Of a stretch of DNA of 64,000 nucleotides, positions 19,088 to 27,704 are shown piece by piece; position 1 is the stretch's first letter; every line of letters starts with the position of its first letter. The DNA lies in NCBI RefSeq assembly GCF_023520895.1, contig NZ_CP026029.1, positions 3,472,001 through 3,536,000 on the forward strand. The letters run 5' to 3'. Position numbers and translations under genes: made by a program. The notes beneath the pieces are model-generated. The model worked only from the letters and a program-made list of their open reading frames with translations. It did not search any database and was not told the origin of the DNA. Source of the DNA: Paenibacillus sp. PK3_47. Lineage in GTDB: Bacteria > Bacillota > Bacilli > Paenibacillales > Paenibacillaceae.

Positions 19088-19426
19088 GAAAGTCCCGGCA
19101 CGCGCACCAGAACCTATTAATGACTTGGGTAGGCTAATGCTAACGGACCTCAGATCCGTTATTTTGCGCTAGAGGTGGGTTTTGGTATCCTAACGGACCC
19201 CAGATCCGTTATTTCATCCGAAGGGGCGTATTTTACCCAACATTCGGCGGAATAAAGGAACTACGGTCTGTTAGCGATGGAAACGGGGCTATATAAGGCA
19301 AATAACGGACGCAGTGTCCGTTAGCGTACGAAAGAGGACGAGACAGATAACGGGTGCAGCGTCCGCAGACATGGAAATACAGCAAAGCAACCCAAGACCC
19401 TTAAGAGATCCGGGTTTCTCAACACG
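19083..19426. repeat. Interspersed repeat element, copy 1
   Basis: About 344 bp, closely similar to 56186-56576. The ends are inverted: GTTGAGAAAGTCCCGG at the left and CCGGGTTTCTCAAC at the right. Inside are several small palindromes of the form TAACGGA...TCCGTTA, and two 45-bp units starting at 19303 and 19348 (copy 2 has three). Non-coding. The left end overlaps the stop codon of the response regulator gene. Confidence 0.9.
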
Positions 19427-19431
19427 CTAAA

Positions 19432-19456
19432 GGCATCCGTTATGGATGCCCTTTTT
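19432..19456. terminator. Intrinsic terminator between convergent genes
   Basis: GGCATCC (19432-19438) pairs with GGATGCC (19444-19450), followed by CTTTTT on the plus strand and TTT on the minus strand. Confidence 0.8.
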
Positions 19457-19463
19457 ATAGGTA

Positions 19464-20240
19464 TTATTGAGCCAACACTGCAGATGTCTTTTGCGAAAAA
19501 ATAAAGCGCTGAACGCAGATAGCCAGGATGACGAGTAGAGCAGAGATAGCGAGCAGAATCACATTGTCTTTAACCACATCGCCGATTGCAGGATTGTCAG
19601 TCCACGCCGCCAGCAGTGCATTTCGTCCGTAGATGACCGGGTTAATGTAATACACCAGCTTTTGCAAAAACTGCGGAAACATTTCGATCGGGAACGTTAA
19701 GCCGCCCAGGAACATCTGGTACATATAAAAAGCCAAGGAGACCGGATTATAAATCGAAGCTTTTCTTAAAATTGAAGTCAGAAAGAATGTAACTGCAAAA
19801 TGAAAAATCTCAATGACGGCAAGGGTAACCAGAACCGGGATGATATTTTGCACCGGGAATACAGTTCCATTATAGAAGTAAGTAAATACAACAAAAGCAA
19901 AAATGACGGTCAGCTGAAAAGCAAAGGTAGCCATAAATAGAGTGAAGGAGAAGCGGAGCTCGTTAACACCCATGAACTTGAATTTTTGCAGATTCCCGCT
20001 TTCCCTCGCCTGCACATAAAACGAACCAAACACACTGATGACCGCATTGCCTATAATAATGATGATGTACAGCGGAACGAGCAGATCGGATAAGGCTGAG
20101 CCGCTGAACTCCACATTTTGCAGCATATATCCGAATAAAATATAGAAGCCGATCGGCATCAAAAAGGCCATGAGTACAGACGATTTATCTCTAAATAACA
20201 GTTTGAAATTATATTTAGTTAAGCTGATTACCGGTTTCAT
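19464..20240 (-). CDS. ABC-2 type transporter permease
   Basis: 258-residue integral membrane protein with about six hydrophobic helices and the ABC2_membrane fold (conserved PIGFYILFGYM and GLTFPIEMFPQF segments). It should form an exporter with the ATPase encoded just upstream; their ATGA stop/start overlap (20237-20240) means translational coupling. A good ribosome-binding site, AAAGGAG, lies inside the end of the ATPase gene. The substrate is unknown; exporters of this type beside NarL-class kinases often handle antimicrobial peptides or lipophilic drugs. Confidence 0.88.
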   Translation of the reverse strand: MKPVISLTKYNFKLLFRDKSSVLMAFLMPIGFYILFGYMLQNVEFSGSALSDLLVPLYIIIIIGNAVISVFGSFYVQARESGNLQKFKFMGVNELRFSFTLFMATFAFQLTVIFAFVVFTYFYNGTVFPVQNIIPVLVTLAVIEIFHFAVTFFLTSILRKASIYNPVSLAFYMYQMFLGGLTFPIEMFPQFLQKLVYYINPVIYGRNALLAAWTDNPAIGDVVKDNVILLAISALLVILAICVQRFIFSQKTSAVLAQ

Positions 20241-21130
20241 TTGGTGTCTCCTTTCTCATCCAGCTCATACCCGATGATCTGCAGAAAAGCATCCTCGAAC
20301 GTCCTCTTCTGCAGCTGGATATCGTAGCCTCCGCATATTTTCAAGTTATCAAATACATCCTTCTCGTTTGCTTCGTCGTATTCAATCATTAATTTATTGC
20401 TGTGCTGCTTATACGCATATTTAAGAGAGGAGAATCGGAAGCTGGAATCCACAAGACAGGTCGCTATCTTTTGATTCGCAAAAGCATTACCAATGATATC
20501 AGGAACCGTCCCTTGCAGCTTGACCTTGCCCTGTTCAAGGACGATCACATAATCGGACAAGTATTCAACTTCATCGAGAAAGTGGCTGGTGAGCAGCATA
20601 CTGACGCCTTTCTCCTTGCGGATTTTGTTCAGTAAATCCCAGATCATTCTGCGGGACATCACATCCAGCCCTGTCGTCAGCTCGTCCAGAATAATCAGCT
20701 TGGGATTGCCGATGGTCGCCAGCAGCACCGCGATTTTTTGCTTTTCCCCGCCTGAGAGTTTCTCCAGGTATGAATTTTTAAAAGGTAACATTTGTACACT
20801 CTGCAGAAGCTCATCCACCGTTTCCCGGCTGTCCAGCAGTTCAATGTAGAGCTGTACAATATCCTTCACCTTGGCGTTTTTTTCGAACGTAGACGTCTGC
20901 GTCTGCACCCGGATGTATTTATAGAGCTCCTTTTTGTTAAAACCATAGGTAATGGAGCCTTCATAGTTTAAGTTTTGCATAATGGCCTGAATCAGTGTGC
21001 TTTTTCCTGCTCCGTTATGGCCCACAATCGATACAATTCGGTTGTCCTCAATAGAGAAGGAGGCTTTGGTAACCGCATTGGTATGGGCTTTATGGTAGCG
21101 TACGGATACGTCCTGCAAGTTTAAGATCAT
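20237..21130 (-). CDS. ABC transporter ATP-binding protein
   Basis: About 297-residue ATPase of the CcmA/drug-exporter type. Walker A is GHNGAGKST, the signature is LSGGEKQKIA and Walker B is LIILDELTTGLD, followed by a switch His in LLTSHFLDEV. The C-terminal about 80 residues form the extra domain common in drug exporters. ATG 21130 is chosen because AAAGGAG lies 10 bases before it and the protein there begins MILNLQDVSV; an in-frame start further upstream would add an unconserved tail. Together with the following permease it is a two-gene exporter. Confidence 0.9.
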   Translation of the reverse strand: MILNLQDVSVRYHKAHTNAVTKASFSIEDNRIVSIVGHNGAGKSTLIQAIMQNLNYEGSITYGFNKKELYKYIRVQTQTSTFEKNAKVKDIVQLYIELLDSRETVDELLQSVQMLPFKNSYLEKLSGGEKQKIAVLLATIGNPKLIILDELTTGLDVMSRRMIWDLLNKIRKEKGVSMLLTSHFLDEVEYLSDYVIVLEQGKVKLQGTVPDIIGNAFANQKIATCLVDSSFRFSSLKYAYKQHSNKLMIEYDEANEKDVFDNLKICGGYDIQLQKRTFEDAFLQIIGYELDEKGDTK

Positions 21131-21223
21131 AGTAGATGTGCTCCTTTCGTTGCTTACAAGAGCTATTTTATATGAATCAGGAGCCTGGGGCATGAGTAAT
21201 TTGTGCAAAGTTGGACGGCTTGG

Positions 21224-21757
21224 TTATTGCTGATACTTAAAGATATAGTGGATATACTCCCTTGCACTTTGATTGATGTCCTCATCGCTGGCCTGAAATG
21301 AAGCCCCGAAGACAGCAAAATAGGGGAGTGCCGCTGCGCCCACGTGTCTGGTACTGGCTTTGAAGGGTGCGGTCACTTGATCCACGGTAAAAGAAACAGG
21401 GCCTTCCGGCAGATAACTTTCCTGTTTGTCGCCGATGGTCATGGCAAGTCCCAGCCTTTTCCCTTTAAGCTTGTCACCTGTTGATCCATAAGCCCAGCCG
21501 TAAGTAAAGACATCATCAAACCACTTTTTTAATAAAGGCGGATAACTGTACCAATAAAGCGGAAACTGAAAAATAATATGGTCATAGGCTTCTAATCGCT
21601 GCTGCTCTCCGGGAACATCAATACTCCAGTCAGGATACTCTTTGTAAAGCTCATGGATGGTAATATCGTTTGGATACTGCAGCAGTTCTTCTGTCCATCG
21701 CCGGTTTACCCTTGAAACCTCCAGATTGGGGTGTGCTATAATCACCAGTGTTTTCAT
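21224..21757 (-). CDS. NAD(P)H-dependent oxidoreductase, flavodoxin-like fold
   Basis: 177-residue flavoprotein of the MdaB/KefF/YwrO quinone-reductase family. Typical motifs are LVIIAHPNLEVSRVN at the N-terminus, FQFPLYWYSYPPLLKKWFDDVF (FMN/quinone pocket) and the TIGD loop. It would reduce quinones or other electrophiles with NAD(P)H. It is transcribed divergently from an HxlR regulator, a very common pairing in which the regulator senses electrophiles and represses the reductase. A GGAG site lies upstream of its ATG. Confidence 0.9.
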   Translation of the reverse strand: MKTLVIIAHPNLEVSRVNRRWTEELLQYPNDITIHELYKEYPDWSIDVPGEQQRLEAYDHIIFQFPLYWYSYPPLLKKWFDDVFTYGWAYGSTGDKLKGKRLGLAMTIGDKQESYLPEGPVSFTVDQVTAPFKASTRHVGAAALPYFAVFGASFQASDEDINQSAREYIHYIFKYQQ

Positions 21758-21829
21758 TACGTAATCTCCTTTAACCAGTTGATATCAACATTATGTTGCA
21801 GGCCTCAGGAAAAGAAAATACACACAATA

Positions 21830-21846
21830 AAGTAAGGTGGTTACTT
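21830..21846. promoter_or_regulatory. Candidate HxlR operator
   Basis: AAGTAA-GGTGG-TTACTT is a perfect 6-5-6 inverted repeat in the divergent intergenic region between the oxidoreductase and HxlR genes, the usual place for an autoregulatory operator. Confidence 0.5.
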
Positions 21847-21937
21847 CAAAGTGTGTACTGGACTGGTACAAAAGAGAAATGCGATAATAATGATTTAGAC
21901 TGGTTTATAAGCCAGCATAGACGAGGTGTTAATAATT

Positions 21938-22297
21938 ATGAAGCAATATCATCTGGGCATAGAGGCAACGCTAGAAATTATCGGCGGGAAATGGAAAGCG
22001 TTGATCATATGTATACTAATGTCCGGCACAAAGAGAACAAGCGAATTACAGCACCATATTCCCGGGGTTTCCCAAAAGGTTCTGATCCAGCAGCTTCGTG
22101 AGCTTGAAAGGGACGGCCTCGTAATACGGTATGTCTATCAGCAGATGCCGCCAAAAGTCGAATACAGCCTTACGGAATATGGAGTTACTGCCAATAGAAT
22201 CATTGATGTCATGTGTACTTGGGGCAAAGAGAATATTCAACTAAGGCAGCAGCAAGGGGAAGAGATTGTTTTGCTGGAGGATGAGCGTAATGGTTAG
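21938..22297 (+). CDS. HxlR-family transcriptional regulator
   Basis: 119-residue winged-helix regulator. The family hallmark LEIIGGKWKALIICILMSG begins near residue 8, with VSQKVLIQQLRELERDGL as the recognition region and VEYSLTEYG as the wing. HxlR/HypR/YodB proteins often sense electrophiles or disulfide stress through an N-terminal cysteine; here a Cys lies in the second helix (IICILM). ATG 21938 is chosen with GAGGTG 8 bases upstream. Divergent from the oxidoreductase it probably controls. Confidence 0.92.
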   Translation: MKQYHLGIEATLEIIGGKWKALIICILMSGTKRTSELQHHIPGVSQKVLIQQLRELERDGLVIRYVYQQMPPKVEYSLTEYGVTANRIIDVMCTWGKENIQLRQQQGEEIVLLEDERNG

Positions 22298-22327
22298 GGC
22301 CTGACTAAAAGTCAGGTCCTTTTTTTA
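22297..22327 (+). terminator. Intrinsic terminator of the HxlR gene
   Basis: GGGCCTGAC (22297-22305) pairs with GTCAGGTCC (22311-22319), followed by a run of eight T. The stop codon ends on the first stem base. Confidence 0.9.
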
Positions 22328-22414
22328 TGCTATCAAGCCGGATGAGATAAAGAGTTCGGACCAATGCAGAGGGGCTATCCGCTCTTTGTAATGTTTGTGG
22401 CATGTTGGTTCCCC

Positions 22415-22447
22415 GTTTACCGTCCGTTTACTTCCGATTTTTATAAT
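22415..22447 (+). promoter_or_regulatory. Response-regulator direct repeat and -10 box of the ABC operon
   Basis: GTTTAC occurs at 22415-22420 and again at 22426-22431 (11-bp period, one helical turn), 10 bases before a perfect TATAAT at 22442-22447. There is no good -35 box. This is the layout of an OmpR/PhoB-type activated promoter, and the operon encodes such a regulator. Confidence 0.6.
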
Positions 22448-22499
22448 TGGCTTGAAAAAGCCGGGAAGTATTTTAGCGAGATAGAAAGGAAATGAATTT

Positions 22500-23423
22500 A
22501 TGAATCAGACACGGGTAGTACAGTTTCAACACGCAACAAAAAGAGCCGGGAAAAAGACGATCGTGAATGATCTTTCGTTCGATATTCCAGCCGGAGAAGT
22601 ATTTGGTTTCTTGGGTCCCAACGGAGCAGGGAAAACGACCACGATCCGCATGATGGCAGGACTGATCAAGATCAGCCAGGGAGACATTCTCATTATGGGA
22701 CACAGTATTACCAAAGACTTCAACAAAGCGATCCGGAATGTAGGAGCTATTGTAGAAAATCCGGATTTGTATAAATATTTGACAGGGTATCAAAATTTAA
22801 AGCATTATGCACGGATGGTTCCCGGCGTTACCAAAACCCGCATTGAAGAAATTGTGGAACTCGTTGGGCTGAAGGACAGCATTCATGACAAAGTAAGAAC
22901 CTATTCTTTAGGCATGAGGCAGCGGCTCGGTATCGCTCAAGCGCTTCTGCACCGTCCATCTCTTCTTATTCTGGATGAGCCGACGAACGGGCTGGATCCC
23001 GCCGGGATTCACGAATTGCGCAACTATTTGAAAAGACTCGCTCATGAGGAAGGCGTTGCTGTTTTTGTTTCAAGCCATTTACTTTCCGAAATGGAACTGA
23101 TGTGTGACCGGGTGGGTGTTCTGCAAAAGGGAAGGCTGGTCCGTATTCAAAGCATACGGGACTTTGTCCATAGCGGAAGTTCTTATGTGTGCGTCACTAT
23201 TGAACCTTCCCAAATGGAACAGGCACAAAGGCTGATAGCCACTATAAATAAGTCAGCCCTGCCGGCAAGACAACCGGGGCAGTTATTGATTTCGCTGAAC
23301 AAAGATGAAATACCAGCCGTCAATAAGCTCCTTATGCAAGCAGGCATCCAAGTGTACAGCATTCAAGTGCATGAGCAGTCTTTGGAGGAGAAATTTTTAG
23401 AGATCACGGAGGGGAAACAATGA
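22500..23423 (+). CDS. ABC transporter ATP-binding protein (BcrA-like)
   Basis: 307-residue ATPase resembling BcrA and lantibiotic-immunity ATPases. Walker A is GPNGAGKTTT, Q-loop region VGAIVENPDLY, signature YSLGMRQRLGIA, Walker B LLILDEPTNGLDP and switch His SSHLLSEME. The C-terminal third is the regulatory extension of this group. It overlaps the following permease by an ATGA junction and lies in an operon with an OmpR-type two-component system, so it probably protects against or exports a peptide antibiotic that the kinase senses. The start follows AAAGGAAATGAATTT. Confidence 0.9.
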   Translation: MNQTRVVQFQHATKRAGKKTIVNDLSFDIPAGEVFGFLGPNGAGKTTTIRMMAGLIKISQGDILIMGHSITKDFNKAIRNVGAIVENPDLYKYLTGYQNLKHYARMVPGVTKTRIEEIVELVGLKDSIHDKVRTYSLGMRQRLGIAQALLHRPSLLILDEPTNGLDPAGIHELRNYLKRLAHEEGVAVFVSSHLLSEMELMCDRVGVLQKGRLVRIQSIRDFVHSGSSYVCVTIEPSQMEQAQRLIATINKSALPARQPGQLLISLNKDEIPAVNKLLMQAGIQVYSIQVHEQSLEEKFLEITEGKQ

Positions 23424-24355
23424 GCGGACTGGTTGCCAACGAAACTATGAAAATATACAGCCGGAAATTGACATGGATTTTTCTGCTGCTGCTTTTTGCC
23501 ATCACTATAGGTTCTTCGGTCTTAGGTGAAATCAGCAACACGAATTCCCAGGATTGGCGGGCAGAAACTACTCAAGCCATCCAGAAGTATGAAGAACGTT
23601 TGAAAATTACGGAGCTATCCCCTATGTTACGTGCCGATGCAGAAAATAAGCTGAAAATTGCAAATTACCGCCTTGAAAACAACTTGCCTGAACCCTCTAA
23701 TAATCCGTGGACAGCTTTGCTCACGTTCTCCGGTTTAATCGAAATGGTTGTCGTTTTCGCAATCATCATTGCTGCAGATATGGTAGCCGGGGAATATACA
23801 AACGGAACGATGAAACTTTTGCTGATCCGCCCGCACAGCCGTGCCAAAATTTTGTTTTCCAAATATATCGCTGTGACTTTGTTTGCCATCGTTATGCTGA
23901 TGCTGTTGGTTATATGCGGTTATGCCGCGAACGCTTTGTTGTATGGATGGGGCAGCATCCACACGACTGATTTATTCTTGAACCAGCATGGACAAGTGGT
24001 ACAACGGAATGTTCTGGTACAGATCATAACAATGTACGGGTTAAGTATTTTTCCGGTTATGGGCTATGTCACCCTCGCTTTCGCAGTATCGGCGGTTTTA
24101 CGCAGTAGTGTTTTGGCGCTCGGAATATCGTTATTCATTATGATTGTGGGCAATTCCATGATTGAAGCCACAGCAACAATGGAATGGTTAAAGTACCTTC
24201 CGTTTGCCAACAGCGATATCAGCCTGTACATTTACCATCTTCCAGCAAGACCCGAAATGACGCTGAACTTTTCCATCGCCGTAATGCTTGTATACATCGC
24301 TGCGCTGACACTTCTAAGCTGGTTCGTATTCAAGAAACGCGACGTATCGATTTAG
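23420..24355 (+). CDS. ABC-2 family permease
   Basis: 311-residue membrane protein. One N-terminal helix (about 18-36) is followed by an extracellular loop of about 75 residues and five more helices, the topology of BcrB/NatB-like permeases. The conserved MVAGEYTNGTMKLLLIRPHSR motif couples to the ATPase. It is translationally coupled to the preceding ATPase gene, whose stop overlaps its ATG. The substrate is unknown. Confidence 0.88.
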   Translation: MSGLVANETMKIYSRKLTWIFLLLLFAITIGSSVLGEISNTNSQDWRAETTQAIQKYEERLKITELSPMLRADAENKLKIANYRLENNLPEPSNNPWTALLTFSGLIEMVVVFAIIIAADMVAGEYTNGTMKLLLIRPHSRAKILFSKYIAVTLFAIVMLMLLVICGYAANALLYGWGSIHTTDLFLNQHGQVVQRNVLVQIITMYGLSIFPVMGYVTLAFAVSAVLRSSVLALGISLFIMIVGNSMIEATATMEWLKYLPFANSDISLYIYHLPARPEMTLNFSIAVMLVYIAALTLLSWFVFKKRDVSI

Positions 24356-24425
24356 TGGTCATGTAGTACATTTCGTTAGATAATAGAAAATAGAAACCAC
24401 CCTGGCGAAAAAGGAGGAAGGCAGG

Positions 24426-25142
24426 TTGCGTTTACAAAAAATACTCATCATTGATGACGAACCCGGCATTGTCAAGATGCTGGAAACCATCCTTCGCAAG
24501 GAAGGTTATACGGCTATCAGCAGTGCCTTTACGGGTCAGGAAGCCTTGGCCAAAATAAGCCATCATCCGTATGACTTGATTGTATTGGATGTCATGCTGC
24601 CTGATACGGACGGATTCCAATTGTGTCAAAAAATCCGCCAGTATACCGCCGTCCCTATCCTGTTTCTCACTGCCCGCTCAAGTGATTTGGATAAACTGAC
24701 CGGACTTGGGATTGGAGGGGACGATTATATTACGAAGCCGTTTAATCCGTTGGAAGTTGCCGCACGGATCCATGTCCAGTTCCGAAGGTTGGAACAATAT
24801 CAAGCTGCTGCCCATAACACGGAGATTTATCGCTTCGGTTCTGTTGTGATTGATAAGAAAGCTGCCCAGTTATGGGTGAATGGAGAGGAAATCGCTTGCC
24901 CGGCTAAAGAGTTTGAGCTTCTCCTATTCATGGCTGACCACCCCAATCAGGTATTTACTGCAGGACAATTGTATGAGCATGTGTGGGGTTATGACAGCAT
25001 CGGAGACGAGAAGACAGTTGCCATTCATATCATGCGCCTGCGTAAAAAAATCGAGCAGGATGCCAAACAGCCCTCTCTGATCGTTACGCTAAGAGGGATT
25101 GGCTACAAGTTTGTCCCTCCCCAAAAGGGTGACTTGATATGA
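24426..25142 (+). CDS. OmpR/PhoB-family response regulator
   Basis: 238-residue regulator. Receiver domain with IIDDEPGI, phospho-acceptor Asp in LIVLDVMLPDTDG and Lys in DYITKPFNPLEV. The C-terminal winged helix (about 140-232) has PAKEFELLLFMA, VFTAGQLYEHVWGY and LRGIGYKF. It starts at TTG 24426, 8 bases after AAGGAGG; no upstream in-frame start has a comparable site. It overlaps the kinase gene by an ATGA junction. It likely binds the GTTTAC direct repeat before the ABC genes. Confidence 0.93.
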   Translation: MRLQKILIIDDEPGIVKMLETILRKEGYTAISSAFTGQEALAKISHHPYDLIVLDVMLPDTDGFQLCQKIRQYTAVPILFLTARSSDLDKLTGLGIGGDDYITKPFNPLEVAARIHVQFRRLEQYQAAAHNTEIYRFGSVVIDKKAAQLWVNGEEIACPAKEFELLLFMADHPNQVFTAGQLYEHVWGYDSIGDEKTVAIHIMRLRKKIEQDAKQPSLIVTLRGIGYKFVPPQKGDLI

Positions 25143-26233
25143 GAGTGAATTTTACAAATGGCAAGTTGGTGGTCCGTTTTACATTGAGCTTTATCGTACA
25201 TCAGATCCTGCTGTTCTTGACCGTCTCGCTGCCGGCGGTTTTTTATATTGTTGTGCTGAAGCAACCGGAAAAGCTCTTTTTCGTGAATCTGACAACAGTG
25301 ATCATTATTGCGGCTTACCTTCTGTACTGTTTGTTTTATGGCTATTATGTTGCGCGGCCGATGGCTGATATTTTAGTGAAAATCAACAAGTTATCCTGCG
25401 GGGAGTTTCTGGTTCATGACAGGAAAAAACGTCATTTCTCCTTTTCCAGCCGTCTTTACAGGGAGGTCTACGCCAATCTTGAATCTCTGTCCCTGGCCTT
25501 GCAGGAAAATGAACGGAAACGGCAGGAGTTCGAACAGTTGAGACAGGATTGGGCGGCAGGCGTCACACATGATTTGAAGACCCCGTTGTCTTATATTTCG
25601 GGTTATACGGATATGCTTTTATCAGATGAACATGAATGGAACCAAGAGGAGAAAAATGAGTTTTTGCAATTGATCCGGGATAAATCAACCTATATGGAAG
25701 AACTTATTCATGACCTTGGAATGGCCTTCCAGATGGATCAGTCCGCTGGTTTTAAGGTTTCCTCACAAAAAATTGAGCTGGTGGAGTTCATTCGCAGAAC
25801 GGTTGCAGAAGCAGCCAATATGCCTCTGAATAAAGCCAATCACTTTGAAATATTGGGTGGAGAAGAACCCCTGTATGTTATGGGGGATGCCGGTTTGCTG
25901 AAAAGAGCCTTCTCAAACCTTTTTGTAAATGCAATGGTTCATAATCCGGCAGGTACATCCATCACTGTGCATATCCAGGGTAATTCTCATGTCCAGGTAC
26001 AGATCACAGATAACGGACAAGGCATGGATGAACAAAGTATCGCCTGTCTATTTGACAGGTATTATCGGGGAACTTCAACGGATACCCCCGCAGGAAGCAC
26101 GGGATTAGGAATGGCGATTGTACAGCAGATCATCACCGCACATCAAGGAACCATCGAGGTCAAAAGTAAAGTAGGGCAGGGTACCTCGATTACCGTTCAA
26201 TTGCCTCACAGTCAACATTCAGGAACTGACTGA
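25139..26233 (+). CDS. Sensor histidine kinase, two-TM (VanS/YvcQ-like)
   Basis: 364-residue kinase with two closely spaced transmembrane helices (about 15-38 and 46-68) and almost no extracellular loop, the intramembrane-sensing layout of kinases that work with ABC transporters. HisKA has GVTHDLKTPLSYISGY. The ATPase domain has NLFVNAMVHNP (N), DNGQGMD (G1), FDRYYRG (F) and GSTGLGMAIV (G2). It overlaps its response regulator by 4 bases. The short loop suggests that the co-encoded ABC exporter takes part in sensing. Confidence 0.92.
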   Translation: MRVNFTNGKLVVRFTLSFIVHQILLFLTVSLPAVFYIVVLKQPEKLFFVNLTTVIIIAAYLLYCLFYGYYVARPMADILVKINKLSCGEFLVHDRKKRHFSFSSRLYREVYANLESLSLALQENERKRQEFEQLRQDWAAGVTHDLKTPLSYISGYTDMLLSDEHEWNQEEKNEFLQLIRDKSTYMEELIHDLGMAFQMDQSAGFKVSSQKIELVEFIRRTVAEAANMPLNKANHFEILGGEEPLYVMGDAGLLKRAFSNLFVNAMVHNPAGTSITVHIQGNSHVQVQITDNGQGMDEQSIACLFDRYYRGTSTDTPAGSTGLGMAIVQQIITAHQGTIEVKSKVGQGTSITVQLPHSQHSGTD

Positions 26234-26282
26234 ACGTTATAAACGGCCTGCTTCTTTTTTATACCAGTCCATGTTTATCCGG

Positions 26283-27560
26283 TTATTCAAAATCCACAGT
26301 TATCGTTTCAAACCGGGGTACAGTCGGCAGCGCATTCGTTACCGGCCTGAAGAATACCTCCAGATTCAGCTTACCTGGCTCAAAAATAATGATTTGTTGG
26401 GTCCCGAGGGTGTACAGATCACCATCCGTCTGCTCCCGTGGTTCTTCCCCGCTGTAGTAGGCAGCAATGGATTTCAGTTCATCCAGCGAAACTTCTTCTC
26501 CTTTGGACTTGAGTTCCTGTTTCATACTTTCAAATCTTGCAGTGTTGCCCAGGAAATAGGAGTGATTATTGAAATTACCTTTTAGCAAAAATGAGTTTAC
26601 GGTTCCTATGGAGTCAGGAATATCCCAGGCGATTTTCCCGTTAAATTTGGACTGTTCTGTCCGGAGGCCACGAATACTGTTGGTTCTCCCTGCTACATTG
26701 TTTTCCAGGACTTTGCTTACCGACGGATCACTCAGGAATATCAAATGGCTAAAAGCGTACGTCCGGTCAGGCGATTTCAGATAATCAGCAACCTCATCTA
26801 TCGTCTGATAATGTTCAAGCGCATACCGCAAATCCATAGGGTAAGAATATTTCGATGAGGAAGAATACATAAGCCCCGTCCCTGCATCCAGAATCGATCC
26901 GAATACCTTATCATCATTAAATCCTGAGATCGTTCCCATATATCCCAAATACCCGATCGTAACCATTGATTTGTCAGAATTCTTGTACGTTACTACAGCC
27001 TGTAGACGGGAAAGCTGGTTCTGTGTTCCGCTATACCATTCCAGAATTCTCGCTGTCATGGTTTCTTGAGTCTCCGACCTTTGACCATATACGCTAAGTG
27101 CTGAACATTGAGTTCCTCTTGCAACATCCGGGAACAGGTTGATCAGAAAAAGCTCGTCGGCAGAAAGCTTCCCGTCTCCTCTGCTATTCTGGGTCATTCC
27201 TGATAAATTGGAGGCAATGCCTTCAATTTCATCGACATAATCCGGATTCAGCTGAGGTTTGATATCATTAACTCTTGCTAAAAGGTAGTCAAGGTCTTGG
27301 CTGCTCTTGGCCGTTTCCGCTAAATAGGAATCGAGAAGGGCTTCATATTGAGGCATAGCTTGCAGAATCGCCGCACCATAGGCCTTGCCCATATCATAAT
27401 GTGATGTACCCGCAGTAAAATCAAGCACCACCTCAAAGTGGCTGCCTTTATTGACCACTGAAACAGGTTCTTTGGGTACTGCAGCTTCCTTACCGGCAGT
27501 ACAGCCAGCTAGATGTACAATTAGAATGATGAATGTGCTTAACTTTAAATATTTCTTCAT
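26283..27560 (-). CDS. C45-family Ntn-hydrolase/acyltransferase lipoprotein
   Basis: About 425-residue lipoprotein. The signal ends in lipobox LAGC (Cys 20), so it should be anchored outside the membrane. The mature part fits the acyl-CoA:6-aminopenicillanate acyltransferase-like (peptidase C45) family of N-terminal nucleophile hydrolases. The self-cleavage site is GTQCSALSVYG, with Cys about 152 as nucleophile, preceded by the family's conserved GKAYG region. The start at 27560 is chosen since GGAG lies 6 bases before that ATG; two earlier in-frame ATGs add four residues. The substrate is unknown; hydrolysis of amides such as acyl-homoserine lactones or penicillins is conceivable. Confidence 0.75.
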   Translation of the reverse strand: MKKYLKLSTFIILIVHLAGCTAGKEAAVPKEPVSVVNKGSHFEVVLDFTAGTSHYDMGKAYGAAILQAMPQYEALLDSYLAETAKSSQDLDYLLARVNDIKPQLNPDYVDEIEGIASNLSGMTQNSRGDGKLSADELFLINLFPDVARGTQCSALSVYGQRSETQETMTARILEWYSGTQNQLSRLQAVVTYKNSDKSMVTIGYLGYMGTISGFNDDKVFGSILDAGTGLMYSSSSKYSYPMDLRYALEHYQTIDEVADYLKSPDRTYAFSHLIFLSDPSVSKVLENNVAGRTNSIRGLRTEQSKFNGKIAWDIPDSIGTVNSFLLKGNFNNHSYFLGNTARFESMKQELKSKGEEVSLDELKSIAAYYSGEEPREQTDGDLYTLGTQQIIIFEPGKLNLEVFFRPVTNALPTVPRFETITVDFE

Positions 27561-27704
27561 ATTCATCTCCATTCCGCCGCCAAGAGGCGAACTATACGGG
27601 GGAAGTATGCTTCTCCCGGGATTATGATATACTGGTTTAGGTGCCTAGATCATAACAGGTACTGTGAAGGTTTAATATGATGTATGTATAGTGAGGTTTT
27701 AGAA

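Noticed and set aside
19083..19426. CRISPR-like tandem repeats
   Set aside because: Units are 45 bp, adjacent and palindromic with no unique spacers, and no cas genes are present. The full-length second copy shows an interspersed element.
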